From positions 20,761-84,760 of the forward strand of contig NZ_JAAGMD010000531.1 in assembly GCF_010548465.1 (NCBI RefSeq): DNA of 64,000 bases, given 5' to 3'. A program made the position numbers and the translations under genes. Source of the stretch: Streptomyces sp. SID14436 (lineage in GTDB: Bacteria; Actinomycetota; Actinomycetes; Streptomycetales; Streptomycetaceae). Shown here in pieces: positions 25,980 to 34,520 of the stretch; position 1 is the first letter of the stretch; each line of letters starts with the position of its first letter. The notes beneath the pieces are model-generated. The model had not been told where the DNA came from. It saw only the letters and a program-made list of their open reading frames with translations, and did no database searches.

Positions 25980-26891
25980 ATGCTGGATGTACGGAAACTG
26001 GTGCTGCTGCGTGAGGTCGGCGCCCGCGGCTCGATCGCGGCGGCTGCCGAGGCCCTCAACTACACGCGCTCCGCGGTGTCCCAGCAGCTGTCGGCCCTGG
26101 AGGCGGAGACCGGTGTGGCCCTCCTGGACCGGGGCAGCAACCGGGTCGTGCTCACCCCCGCCGGGCGGCTCCTGGTCGGTCACACGGACCACATCGTGAC
26201 CCGCCTGGAAACAGCGGAGTCGGAATTGCTGGCGAGCATCGGCAGGGTCACCGGTGATCTGCGGGTCGGCGTGCCCGTGCACGAAGGCCCTGCCCTGCTG
26301 GTGCCGGCGGTGACACGGCTGCGCGCCGCCCATCCGGGCCTGCGGATCACCTTGCACGCCGTCGCGTCCGCCGAGGCCCGCCAGTCCGTACGGCTGGGGA
26401 ACCTGGACGCCGTGCTGTCCGCCCGCTACCCCCAGGTGCCCGCGCCCGAGGTGCCGGGGCTGCACGAGGAGGAGGTGCTCGAGGACCGCATCCGCCTGGC
26501 CGTCGCGCCGGACCACCCGTCGGCCGGGGACACCGCCCGCCCGCTCTCCGACTTCGCCCGGCTTCCCTGGCTGCTGGACCCGTCCTCCGACCTGGGGCGG
26601 CTGGCTCTGCACGCCTGCACAGCGGCCGGTTTCACCCCCGACATCGTCTCCGACATCGGCGACATGCAGGCCGTCCTCGGCCTCGTCTCCCGGGGGTGGG
26701 GTGTGGCACTCGTTCCCGACCTGGTCCCCGACCGCACCGGTCACCCGGTCCGCCGGGTCGCCCTGTCCGGGCCACCGCTGACCCGGCGGACCACGCTGAC
26801 GGTACGGAAGGGCGCCCTCAGCGGCCCGGCGGTGGCCGCGCTCCTTCCGGCGGTCCGGGCGGCAGCCGACGAGGTGACCGGGGACGCCTGA
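25980..26891 (+). CDS. LysR-family transcriptional regulator
   Basis: A 303-residue regulator. ATG 25980 has GGAGCTGACGC just upstream. The N-terminal winged HTH reads LLREVGARGSIAAAAEALNYTRSAVSQQLSALE (to about residue 43), followed by the linker helix and a periplasmic-binding-like effector domain from about 90. It is divergent from the azoreductase gene with an inverted repeat between them, the standard LysR arrangement, so it likely activates or represses that gene in response to an aromatic or quinone-like ligand. Confidence 0.9.
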   Translation: MLDVRKLVLLREVGARGSIAAAAEALNYTRSAVSQQLSALEAETGVALLDRGSNRVVLTPAGRLLVGHTDHIVTRLETAESELLASIGRVTGDLRVGVPVHEGPALLVPAVTRLRAAHPGLRITLHAVASAEARQSVRLGNLDAVLSARYPQVPAPEVPGLHEEEVLEDRIRLAVAPDHPSAGDTARPLSDFARLPWLLDPSSDLGRLALHACTAAGFTPDIVSDIGDMQAVLGLVSRGWGVALVPDLVPDRTGHPVRRVALSGPPLTRRTTLTVRKGALSGPAVAALLPAVRAAADEVTGDA

Positions 26892-27042
26892 ACCGGCGGG
26901 GGCGACCGGGGCTCTCGGCACGCGGACGTAGGACCAGCGCCCGATGGCACACGCCGACGCGAACCCTAGGCTCGCTCCCGCCCGCAGTCCCGGACGCCAT
27001 CGCCGGTGCTCGACAGGCCCCGCCCCACAGGAGGAACACCCC

Positions 27043-27453
27043 ATGCCGGCTGACGCCGCAGCACACATCCGCATCGCCCGGCCCTCACGCGACCTCCGGG
27101 CAGCGGAACGTTTCTGGGTCTCCGGCCTGGGCTTCGCCATCCTGTACCGGCACTCCGGGGCCGGCACACCGGGAGACGCCTCGCTGCTCATGGTCGGCCG
27201 GCCCGGCGCCGGCTGGCACCTCGAACTCGTCCACGATCCGGCGGCTCCCGTCGAGCCCAGGCCGACCCCCGAAGACCTCCTGGTCGTCTACCTCGGCGAA
27301 CCGGTACCCGACTCCCTGGTCGACCGGCTGGAGCAGCACGGCGGCAAGCGGGTGCCCGCGCACAACCCGTACTGGGACACCTGGGGTGTGACGATCCAGG
27401 ACCCCGACGGCTATCTGCTCGTGCTGTCCACACGGGACTGGTCCAACTCGTAG
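27043..27453 (+). CDS. VOC (glyoxalase/bleomycin-resistance fold) protein
   Basis: A 136-residue single VOC-domain protein. The start at ATG 27043 follows AGGAGGAA by six bases; a longer frame exists upstream but has no such site. HIRIARPSRDLRAAERFWVSGLGF at the N-terminus and WGVTIQDPDGYLLVLSTRDW at the C-terminus are the two ends of the paired beta-alpha-beta repeat, with metal-ligand candidates at the first His and a late Asp/Glu. It may act as an isomerase, dioxygenase or binding protein. Confidence 0.83.
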   Translation: MPADAAAHIRIARPSRDLRAAERFWVSGLGFAILYRHSGAGTPGDASLLMVGRPGAGWHLELVHDPAAPVEPRPTPEDLLVVYLGEPVPDSLVDRLEQHGGKRVPAHNPYWDTWGVTIQDPDGYLLVLSTRDWSNS

Positions 27454-27551
27454 ACACGGCAGGCCACCAGCCGGCCGGCAGCCACGCCCCGAGGACGGCG
27501 ACACGGTCGGACGCGCCCGGCGGGGATGCCCGTCCGTCAGCGGCGCGGTCC

Positions 27552-27570
27552 TTCCCCCGTGGCGGGTGAG
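27552..27570. promoter_or_regulatory. Copy A of the GGGTGAG palindrome
   Basis: TTCCCCC-GTGGC-GGGTGAG, about 110 bases upstream of the MFS start. The right arm is identical to the copies at 29950, 30300 and 31231; the left arm matches the consensus CTCACCC at five of seven positions. It is a candidate operator shared by the membrane-protein block. Confidence 0.35.
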
Positions 27571-27681
27571 GCACGGAGCCCGTCGTTCGGGTGCCGTGGG
27601 AGGAAGCGGTGGTGTGCGGGCCGGGCCGGTGACCGGCCGCGGGGCGTACTGCTGCGACACGGCGAGTTCGAGGTGGACGGC

Positions 27682-29346
27682 GTGAAGCACTGGCGGGCAC
27701 TGATCGTCCTCGGCACGGCCCAGTTCCTGATGGTCCTGGACACCTCCGTCATGAACGTGTCCATCAGTCAGCTGGTCGACGACTTCGACACCGAGGTCAC
27801 CGCCATCCAGGCCGTCATCACCCTGTACGCGCTGGTCATGGCCAGTTTCATGCTCATCGGGGGCAGGTTCGGGGACATCCTGGGGCGGCGGCGCGTGTTC
27901 CTGCTCGGACTGGTCGTCTACGGCGTCGGATCGGCCCTGACCGCCGTGGCGCCCTCCTTGTGGGTGCTCACCCTGGGCTGGTCGGTGATCGAGGGGCTGG
28001 GGGCGGCGATGGTGCTGCCGGCCATGGCGGCACTGGTCGCGGAGGCGTACCGCGGCCGGGACCGGGCCGTCGCGTACGCGGTCATCGGCGGGCTCGCCGG
28101 GGCCGGGATAGCGGTGGGCCCGTTGCTGGGCGGCTGGGTGACGACGTACCTGACCTGGCGGTTGGTCTTCGCCGGGGAGGTCGTCGTCGTGGTGGCGGTG
28201 CTGCTGTGCCGCCGGGTGATCGCGACGCCCGCCGCGACGGGCGCACGGCCGCGGCTGGACGGCGTGGGGGCGGTCCTGTCCGCCGTCGGGCTGGGGCTGG
28301 GCGTGCTCGGGGTGCTGCAGAGCAGCACCTGGGGGTGGGTGCAGCCGCGCAATCCGCCGTTCACCGTCCTGGGCTTCGCTCCGACCCTGTTCGTCGTCGG
28401 TGCCGGCGCGGTCGTGCTGGCCGTCTTCCGGTCCTGGGAGCGGCGGCGGGAGGGCGGAGGTGTCGACCCGCTGGTGCACCTGTCGCTGCTGGGCCGGCCC
28501 GTGCTGCGGTCCGGTCTGATGGCGCTGCTCAGCCAGAATCTCATTCTGCTGGGTCTGTTCTTCACGATCCCGCTGTATCTGCAGGCGGTACAGGGCTTCG
28601 ACGCGTTCGAGACCGGGCTGCGTCTGCTGCCGGTGTCCGTGACCATGTTCGTGACGTCCCTGTCGGCCTCCTCGCTGGGGCGCACCCTGGGGCCGCGGCG
28701 GGTGGTGCGGCTGGCTCTGCTGATCCTGGCGGCGGCCATCGTGTGGCTGCTGGCGACCATCGACCCGGTCATCGACGACGCCCAGTTCGCCGGGGCCATG
28801 GCGGTGCTGGGCGTGGGGATCGGTCTGCTCGCCTCCCAGCTCGGCAACGTCATCCAGTCCGCCGTCGGGGAGGAGGAGCGCAGTGAGGCCGGAGGGCTGC
28901 AGTTCACGGCCCAGAATCTGGGGTCCGCGCTGGGCACCGCCCTCATCGGTTCGATCCTCATCGGCGCGCTGGCCCATGCCGCCACCACGCAGGTGACGGA
29001 CGACCCCAGGCTGTCCGAGGCCACCAGGGACGAGGTCGGTGTCGCGCTCCAGGCGGGCATCAGTTTCGTCCCCACCGATCAGGTGCGGTCGGCAGCGGAG
29101 CGGGCCGGCCTTCCCCCGTCCGAGGTCGACGCGCTGGCGGACTCCTACGCCGCCGCGCAGCTGGACGGTCTGAAGGCAGCCGTCCTGGCCACCGGCGGCA
29201 TCGCCCTCGCCAGTTTCCTGGTCACCCACCACCTGCCCACCGCCCCCCGAAGCAGCCGCCGACGACAGCCGGCCGAGTCGGCGACGGCGGGAGCGGACGG
29301 GGCAGCCGGGTCGGCCGGCACGGACGCCGGCGGATCCGCACGTTGA
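27682..29346 (+). CDS. MFS drug transporter, DHA2 (14-helix) type
   Basis: A 554-residue major facilitator of the drug:H+ antiporter-2 family. The GTG at 27682 is preceded by GAGGTGG; an in-frame GTG at 27673 is possible. QFLMVLDTSVMNVS at about 13-26 is the DHA2 motif D1, GGRFGDILGRRR is motif A, and GGLAGAGIAVGPLLGGW is motif C. About 14 helices are visible before a Ser/Ala/Gly-rich C-terminal tail. It likely exports toxic small molecules. No regulator gene is adjacent. Confidence 0.9.
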   Translation: MKHWRALIVLGTAQFLMVLDTSVMNVSISQLVDDFDTEVTAIQAVITLYALVMASFMLIGGRFGDILGRRRVFLLGLVVYGVGSALTAVAPSLWVLTLGWSVIEGLGAAMVLPAMAALVAEAYRGRDRAVAYAVIGGLAGAGIAVGPLLGGWVTTYLTWRLVFAGEVVVVVAVLLCRRVIATPAATGARPRLDGVGAVLSAVGLGLGVLGVLQSSTWGWVQPRNPPFTVLGFAPTLFVVGAGAVVLAVFRSWERRREGGGVDPLVHLSLLGRPVLRSGLMALLSQNLILLGLFFTIPLYLQAVQGFDAFETGLRLLPVSVTMFVTSLSASSLGRTLGPRRVVRLALLILAAAIVWLLATIDPVIDDAQFAGAMAVLGVGIGLLASQLGNVIQSAVGEEERSEAGGLQFTAQNLGSALGTALIGSILIGALAHAATTQVTDDPRLSEATRDEVGVALQAGISFVPTDQVRSAAERAGLPPSEVDALADSYAAAQLDGLKAAVLATGGIALASFLVTHHLPTAPRSSRRRQPAESATAGADGAAGSAGTDAGGSAR

Positions 29347-29373
29347 GCAGGCAGGAGCCGGAGGGAGTCAACC

Positions 29374-29907
29374 GTGGTCAGGACCAGGGCGACGACCGGC
29401 TCGGGGGCGAGCCGCGGGGCGAGCCGTGCGGAGCAGCGGGCCCGGGCGGACTACACGGGCGGTGTCTACGGCTCCATGCTCGCGGCGTCCGTGGTGATCG
29501 GCGCGGGTTCCCTGGGCGACTTCCCCCGCGTCGAACTGGTGCTGCTGCTGTTGCTCACCGGGGTGGCGTTCTGGGTCGCGCACGTCCACGCCCATCTGTT
29601 CGGCGCGCGCCTGGCGCAACAGGCCCTGGACCGCCGGGTCGTGCTGCGCGTCTGCCGGGACGAGTGGCCGATCGTCAAGGCCACCGTCCCGCCGGCCGCC
29701 GCGGTGGCCGTCAGCCCGCTGCTGGGGCTGGACGTGCGGGGCGCCCTCTGGCTGGCGGTGTGCGTCGCCGTGGCCGGTCAGGTGGGCTGGTCGGTGGCGG
29801 CGGCGCGGCGGGCGGGTGCCTCACCTCGGCTCATGGCCGCCACGGCGTCGATCAACCTGCTGCTCGGCCTGCTCATCATCTCGTTCAAGATCTTCCTGAA
29901 GCACTGA
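29374..29907 (+). CDS. Conserved membrane protein of unknown function
   Basis: A 177-residue protein starting with GTG 29374, 27 bases after the MFS stop. A basic N-terminus (about 1-28) is followed by four hydrophobic segments, including LVLLLLLTGVAFWVAHVHAHLFG and the C-terminal INLLLGLLIISFKIFLKH. The His-rich turn AHVHAHLFG is distinctive. Close spacing suggests co-transcription with the MFS gene. No function is assigned. Confidence 0.75.
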   Translation: MVRTRATTGSGASRGASRAEQRARADYTGGVYGSMLAASVVIGAGSLGDFPRVELVLLLLLTGVAFWVAHVHAHLFGARLAQQALDRRVVLRVCRDEWPIVKATVPPAAAVAVSPLLGLDVRGALWLAVCVAVAGQVGWSVAAARRAGASPRLMAATASINLLLGLLIISFKIFLKH

Positions 29908-29949
29908 CGGCCGGCCTCCCCCGGCCGGGCGCCGGCCCCTCCCCCGCCG

Positions 29950-29968
29950 GTCACCTGTGCCGGGTGAG
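29950..29968. promoter_or_regulatory. Copy B of the GGGTGAG palindrome
   Basis: GTCACCT-GTGCC-GGGTGAG, 95 bases before the start at 30064. The right arm is perfect and the left arm matches the consensus at five of seven positions. A GGCCGG/CCGGCC hairpin at 29909-29926 just upstream may terminate the preceding unit. Confidence 0.4.
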
Positions 29969-30063
29969 GCCCGGCCGAGCGGCCGGGCGGACCATCGCAG
30001 GTGGACGCCACAGGTGACGAGGCCGTCCACCGGTTTCGCGGCCGTCCGCGGAAGGGCAGTTGC

Positions 30064-30342
30064 GTGCGCTACGAGATACGGGTCGAGGGACACCTGTCGG
30101 AGCCGCTGGCCCGGGCCTTCCCGGAGCTGGGCCACGTGGTGATGGCCGGCCAGACCGTGCTGTTCGGCCCCGTGGAGGACGCGGCGCACCTGTACGGGCT
30201 GCTCGCGCGCTGTCAGTCACTGGGACTCCGGGTCGTGGAGATACGCCAACTGCCGGAGGGACACGGGCCGGGCGGTCCTTGGACGCCCTGCCCGTGTCCC
30301 TCACCCGTGGTGGGTGAGCCGGTCGCGCGACGGGGGGCGTGA
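30064..30342 (+). CDS. Small conserved cytosolic protein of unknown function
   Basis: A 92-residue protein. GTG 30064 follows GGAAGGGCAG and is preferred over an upstream in-frame start. The core (about 1-65), YEIRVEGHLSEPLARAFPEL then TVLFGPVEDAAHLYGLLARC and VVEIRQLP, has an alternating strand-helix pattern of a small ferredoxin-like domain. I have seen this kind of protein near Streptomyces stress and membrane genes, but its function is unknown. The last 25 residues are low-complexity and overlap palindrome copy C. Confidence 0.65.
   Translation: MRYEIRVEGHLSEPLARAFPELGHVVMAGQTVLFGPVEDAAHLYGLLARCQSLGLRVVEIRQLPEGHGPGGPWTPCPCPSPVVGEPVARRGA
30300..30318. promoter_or_regulatory. Copy C of the GGGTGAG palindrome (perfect)
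   Basis: CTCACCC-GTGGT-GGGTGAG has perfect seven-base arms. It lies inside the 3' end of the small gene at 30064 and about 145 bases upstream of the HdeD-like start. Confidence 0.45.
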
Positions 30343-30462
30343 CGCTGGAGCCGTCGGGAGCGATCGGGAGCGGTCGGGTGCTTCCCCCGCCGGCGTCGTC
30401 GTCCGCTCGGGATCCGCGCGTGGGCGACGGCGCCGGGCGGGGGTTCGACGCGAGGAGGAATC

Positions 30463-31131
30463 ATGACCGTGCCGCGTGGGGGCCGCCAGGCTCCGCCCTC
30501 CGGGCCGGGAGCGGGATCCGGCGGGACGGCCCCGGGTGCGGTGCCGGGCGACTCCGCCTACCTGCTCGCGCGGGTGGGCCGTTCCTGGACCTGGCTCATG
30601 GGGTCCGCCGTCACCACGCTCGTGCCCGGCCTGCTCGTGCTGGTCTGGCCGGAGGCGACCCTGCACGTCCTGGCGGTGCTCGTCGGCCTCTACCTGCTGG
30701 TCACCGGGTCGTTCCGGTTCGTGGCCGTCTTCGCACGGGAGGGCCACGAACGCCTGCCGGGGCTGCTCCTGGCCGTGCTGTACGTCCTGGCCGGCGTGCT
30801 GTGCCTGCGGAACCCGTTGCAGACGATCGCCGCGCTCTCGTTGATCGTCGGGGTCGTGTGGCTCGTGTCGGGCCTGCTCACCCTGTACACGGCGATCGCC
30901 GCCGAGGAACTGCCGCACCGGGGCGTCGTGGCGGTCGTCGCCGTGCTCGGCATCGTCGCGGGGATCGTGGTGCTCGCCCTGCCGGCCGAGTCGGCCCGGG
31001 CCCTGACCCGGCTGCTCGGCCTCCTCGGTCTGGCCGAGGCGGCGGTCGCCCTCGCCTGGCGGGCCGCCCTCCACAGGGCCGTGCCCTCGATGCCCTCCTC
31101 GTCCTCCTCCCCCAGCGCTCCGGCAGCCTGA
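30463..31131 (+). CDS. HdeD-family (DUF308) membrane protein
   Basis: A 222-residue membrane protein, ATG 30463 with GAGGAGGA just upstream. A 45-residue Gly/Pro-rich N-terminus is followed by six hydrophobic helices in the tight pairs typical of HdeD: VLVWPEATLHVLAVLVGLYLLVTG, then a second DUF308 repeat around LCLRNPLQTIAALSLIVGVVWL, then a third pair. HdeD is linked to acid and stress tolerance in enterics; the actinobacterial role is not established. Confidence 0.85.
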   Translation: MTVPRGGRQAPPSGPGAGSGGTAPGAVPGDSAYLLARVGRSWTWLMGSAVTTLVPGLLVLVWPEATLHVLAVLVGLYLLVTGSFRFVAVFAREGHERLPGLLLAVLYVLAGVLCLRNPLQTIAALSLIVGVVWLVSGLLTLYTAIAAEELPHRGVVAVVAVLGIVAGIVVLALPAESARALTRLLGLLGLAEAAVALAWRAALHRAVPSMPSSSSSPSAPAA

Positions 31132-31230
31132 CGCAGGGGTGCCGGGGGCGGGGACCTTTGCGCTGCCGTCACCGCACCACCGCACGGCGGGTTGGGACCG
31201 CCGGCCGTCTTGCCGCCCCGGCCCCGCGGC

Positions 31231-31249
31231 CTCACCCGCCCCGGGTGAG
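31231..31249. promoter_or_regulatory. Copy D of the GGGTGAG palindrome (perfect, extended)
   Basis: CTCACCC-GCCCC-GGGTGAG has perfect arms and extends to 11 paired bases (31228-31238 with 31242-31252). It is 81 bases before the SHOCT gene start. As an 11-pair stem with a three-base loop it could also terminate the HdeD-like gene. Confidence 0.45.
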
Positions 31250-31330
31250 GCCACCCGGCACCTGCCGTGCCCACGCTGAGGACAGCACGCGGAGGGCGCC
31301 CGGGCGGACGCCCCTGGACGGAGGAGAGAG

Positions 31331-31798
31331 ATGAGCGCGCAGACGACGTACCTCGCGTACGACTACCCCCTGCTGAGCGTCTTCTGGAGCATGCTCCTGT
31401 TCTTCCTGTGGATCATGTGGTTCGTCCTGCTCTTCCGCGTCGTCGTCGACATCTTCCGCGACGACGACCTGAGCGGCTGGGGGAAGGCGGGCTGGCTGGT
31501 GTTCACCATCCTGCTGCCGTTCCTCGGCGTGTTCGTCTACGTGGTCGCCCGCGGGAAGAACATGGGCCGCCGGGAGATGAAGCAGGCGCGCACGCAGCAG
31601 GAGGAGTTCGACGCCTACATCAGGCAGGCCGCCGCCGGTGGCCGGACCAGCAGCGTGGACGAACTGGCGAAGCTGTCCGAGATCCGCTCCCGCGGTGACA
31701 TCACCGACGACGAGTTCCGCCGGGCGAAGGACCTGGTCCTGGCCGGCCACGGTCCGGCGGAAGCGCCCGGCAGCAGCACGCGGGCCGCCGGCCACTGA
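31331..31798 (+). CDS. SHOCT-domain membrane protein
   Basis: A 155-residue protein, ATG 31331 behind GGAGGAGAGAG. Two helices (about 15-42 and 54-72) with the loop DIFRDDDLSGWGKAGWLVF form a PLDc_N-type membrane module. A charged linker leads to a C-terminal SHOCT motif, SVDELAKLSEIRSRGDITDDEF followed by RRAKDLVL. SHOCT domains are thought to mediate oligomerisation. It opens a run of three genes with short gaps or overlaps. Confidence 0.85.
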   Translation: MSAQTTYLAYDYPLLSVFWSMLLFFLWIMWFVLLFRVVVDIFRDDDLSGWGKAGWLVFTILLPFLGVFVYVVARGKNMGRREMKQARTQQEEFDAYIRQAAAGGRTSSVDELAKLSEIRSRGDITDDEFRRAKDLVLAGHGPAEAPGSSTRAAGH

Positions 31799-31847
31799 CC
31801 ATCAGGCCCCACGGAACACATCCGCCGCACAGAAATCGAGGCGCACG

Positions 31848-32336
31848 ATGTCCGCCACACACACCCGGCCGACTCCCTCGGCGAAGCAGGAGTGGGCGAC
31901 CGGACTCACGGCCTTCGCCGCCGTGATGCTCTTCCTCGTCGGACTGCTCGACCTCTTCCGGGGCATCATGGCCATCGCCGAGGACGACATCTTCGTCACG
32001 ACGCGCAACTACGTCTTCGAGTTCGACCTGACCGGCTGGGGCTGGGTCCACCTCGCTCTCGGTGTCGTCGGCGTGATCGTCAGCATCGGGCTGCTCCGCA
32101 CGGCGACCTGGGCGCGGGTCTCCGGGGTCGTCATCGCCGGATTCGTCATCATCGCCAACTTCCTCTCCCTGCCGTACTACCCGGTGTGGTCGATCGTGCT
32201 GATCACCATCTCGGGCTTCATCATCTGGGCCCTGTGCGTGGTCCCGCGCGGCACCCTCGACAACCTGAGCGAGGGCCGTCCGGCCTCGGAGGAGGACCGC
32301 CCTCTCTATCAGGGGTCTGCGACCCATCGGGCATGA
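31848..32336 (+). CDS. DUF7144-like membrane protein
   Basis: A 162-residue protein, ATG 31848 preceded by GAGGCGCACG. After EWATGLTAFAAVMLFLVG come four helices with conserved turns: FRGIMAIAEDDIFVTTRNYVF, FDLTGWGWVHLALG and LLRTATWARVSGV. This is the DUF7144 pattern seen in many actinobacterial stress-inducible loci. It is 49 bases after the SHOCT gene, and its stop overlaps the next start (ATGA), so the three genes form one operon. Confidence 0.82.
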   Translation: MSATHTRPTPSAKQEWATGLTAFAAVMLFLVGLLDLFRGIMAIAEDDIFVTTRNYVFEFDLTGWGWVHLALGVVGVIVSIGLLRTATWARVSGVVIAGFVIIANFLSLPYYPVWSIVLITISGFIIWALCVVPRGTLDNLSEGRPASEEDRPLYQGSATHRA

Positions 32337-33835
32337 GGTCGCACCGGCGCGGGGATGACGCGGCGGCACGACGGCACGTCACCCGGCAGGACACCCGGGC
32401 CCGGCACGACCCGCGGGCGGAATCCGCCGCAGGACGGCGGAGAAGCAGCGGCGGCCGGACAGCGCAGGGCACGGACCTCGTGCGGCCCGGGAAGTCCGGC
32501 CCAGCCCTGGTCGTCCACGGGCACCGGGTCTGGCGGGCTCGCCTCGCCCTGCTGGCCCTGGCGGCGAGCGTCGCGGTGCCGCTCGCCGCCGCCGGGCTGC
32601 GGAGCGTGCTGTGGGTGCTCGTCGGCGTCGCCGGACTGGCGCTCGCGGCGGTGGGGGTGTGGTGGGTCCTGGCCCACACCGGTGTGCTGCGGGTTCTCGG
32701 AGCCGTGCTGTCCGTCGTCGCGCCGGTGGTCGTGCTCACCCTGTACGCGGTCTCCGGCATGCTCGGGCCCGCCCTGGTCGCCGTCGCCCTGTGGGCGCTC
32801 GCCGTCACGGCGGCCCGTACGGCACTTGACCCCGGCCCCCGCGACCCGGCCGGCCGGCCCGGGCGGTCCGGGCGGTCCGGGCGGGCGGTGGTCGAGGCGC
32901 CCCGCCACGCCTGGGTGCTGATGAACCCCCGGTCCGGCGGCGGCAAGGTGGACCGCTTCCACCTGGCCGACCGGGCCCGCGCGGCCGGCTGCCACGTGGT
33001 TCTGCTCGACGGCGGTCAGGACGTCACCGCGCTGGCCCGCCGGGCGGTCACCGAGGGCGCGGACCTGCTGGCGGTCGCGGGCGGCGACGGCACCCAGGCG
33101 CTGGTCGCCGAGGTGGCGGCGGGCCATGACCTGCCCTTCCTGGTCATCCCCGCGGGCACCCGTAACCACTTCGCGCTCGACCTCGGCCTCGACCGTGACG
33201 ATCCGGCAGCGGCTCTGGACGGTCTCACCGACGGTGTCGAACTGCGCGTCGACCTCGGGTACGCGGCAGACCGGGTCTTCGTCAACAACGCCTCGTTCGG
33301 GACGTACGGGTTCGTCGTCACCGACCCGGCGTACCGGGGGGCGAAGTCCCGGACGACCTTGCGCACCCTGCCGGGTCTGCTCACGGGCGAGGGTGCGCCG
33401 ACCCTGCGGGCGCGGGCCGACGGGGTGTCCGTGGACGGGCTCCGGGCCCTCCTCGTCAGCAACAACCCCTACGGGCGCGTTGTCGACGCGGCCCGTCCGG
33501 GGCGCCGCGAACGCCTGGACTCGGGGCTCCTCGGGGTGGTGTGCGTACGGGTCGGCAACACCGCCCAGGCCGCCCGGCTGGTGCGCGGCGCCCGCTCCGG
33601 GGGGCTCGTGCGGGTGAATGCCGGAGAGGTCGTCGTCGAAGGGGACACGGCCACCCTTCCGGTCGGCATCGACGGGGAGCACGTCGAACTGCCCTCGCCG
33701 GTGGTGTGCCGCAGTGCCCCTGGCGCGCTGCGGGTCCGGGTGCCGCGCCGCCGCCCGGGTGCCAGGACGCCGGCCGGGGCGACGGCCGACTGGCCACGGG
33801 TGGCACGGCTGGCGCGGGGCCGTACGGATCAGTGA
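32333..33835 (+). CDS. Diacylglycerol/lipid kinase-family protein with membrane N-terminus
   Basis: A 500-residue protein, ATG 32333 overlapping the DUF7144 stop. A basic, disordered N-terminus (about 1-65) precedes four helices (about 65-150). A DAGK catalytic domain follows: VLMNPRSGGGK as the first nucleotide loop, LLAVAGGDGTQALVAEV as the GGDGT motif, and VIPAGTRNHFALDLGL. A YegS/LCB5-type C-terminal beta-domain completes it. It should phosphorylate a membrane lipid such as diacylglycerol or a sphingoid-like base at the cytoplasmic face. Confidence 0.87.
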   Translation: MRSHRRGDDAAARRHVTRQDTRARHDPRAESAAGRRRSSGGRTAQGTDLVRPGKSGPALVVHGHRVWRARLALLALAASVAVPLAAAGLRSVLWVLVGVAGLALAAVGVWWVLAHTGVLRVLGAVLSVVAPVVVLTLYAVSGMLGPALVAVALWALAVTAARTALDPGPRDPAGRPGRSGRSGRAVVEAPRHAWVLMNPRSGGGKVDRFHLADRARAAGCHVVLLDGGQDVTALARRAVTEGADLLAVAGGDGTQALVAEVAAGHDLPFLVIPAGTRNHFALDLGLDRDDPAAALDGLTDGVELRVDLGYAADRVFVNNASFGTYGFVVTDPAYRGAKSRTTLRTLPGLLTGEGAPTLRARADGVSVDGLRALLVSNNPYGRVVDAARPGRRERLDSGLLGVVCVRVGNTAQAARLVRGARSGGLVRVNAGEVVVEGDTATLPVGIDGEHVELPSPVVCRSAPGALRVRVPRRRPGARTPAGATADWPRVARLARGRTDQ

Positions 33836-33857
33836 ACGGCGGCCTCGGTCGCTGCGC

Positions 33858-34520
33858 TCAGCCCCGGGTCGGGTACGGGATCCGGCGTGCCTCGGCCAGG
33901 TGGGCGGCGAGTTGGTCGCGTGTCTGGTGGGTGTGCGAGATCCAGGCGGGCTGGCCGGGGCCGCTGCGCCAGGATTCGCTGAGCGGGCTGTTGTCGACGG
34001 TGTCGAATCCGAACGCGTCGTAGAGGCGCGTGACGAGTTCCACGGCCTCGGGGTGGTCGCTGGAGACCGAGAGGGCGTGCCGGCCGGGTGTTCCCACGGG
34101 GCGGGCGGACAGGAAGAGGCGGGGAGCCTGGATGTGGGTGAACGCCTTGGCGACCTTGGAGGTGGGCAGTTGTTCCTGCCGCAGTTCGTGCACCGTCTTC
34201 TCCCCCGAGTCGACGACCGGGAAGTGGCCGTCGCGCCACGGCATGTAGTTGTTGGTGTCGAGCACGATCTTGCCGGCGAGTTGCTCCACGGGCATGTCGT
34301 TGGCCGGTTTGAGAGGGACGGCGATGATCACGAAGTCGCCCGCTGCGGCCGCGTCGGCCGCGGTGGCGGCGCGGGCCGACGGGCCGAGCTCCTCGACGAG
34401 GTGGGTGAGCGTCTCCGGTCCCCGCGAGTTGGCGATCACCACGTGGTAGCCGTGGGCCACGGCTGCGCGGGCGAGCTGGCTGCCCACTTCACCTGCGCCG
34501 ATGATGCCGATCGTCGTCAC
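33858..34520 (-). CDS. NADPH-dependent F420-reductase-like oxidoreductase
   Basis: A 220-residue Rossmann protein of the F420:NADP oxidoreductase/ProC-like group. GTG 34520 overlaps the upstream XRE stop. IGIIGAGEVGSQLARA at the N-terminus is the dinucleotide fold, ANSRGPETL is typical of the NADP-binding loop of this family, and VLDTNNYMPWRDGHFP marks the next core segment. It probably interconverts NADP(H) with a deazaflavin or small substrate. It is coupled to its likely regulator gene. Confidence 0.85.
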   Translation of the reverse strand: MTTIGIIGAGEVGSQLARAAVAHGYHVVIANSRGPETLTHLVEELGPSARAATAADAAAAGDFVIIAVPLKPANDMPVEQLAGKIVLDTNNYMPWRDGHFPVVDSGEKTVHELRQEQLPTSKVAKAFTHIQAPRLFLSARPVGTPGRHALSVSSDHPEAVELVTRLYDAFGFDTVDNSPLSESWRSGPGQPAWISHTHQTRDQLAAHLAEARRIPYPTRG

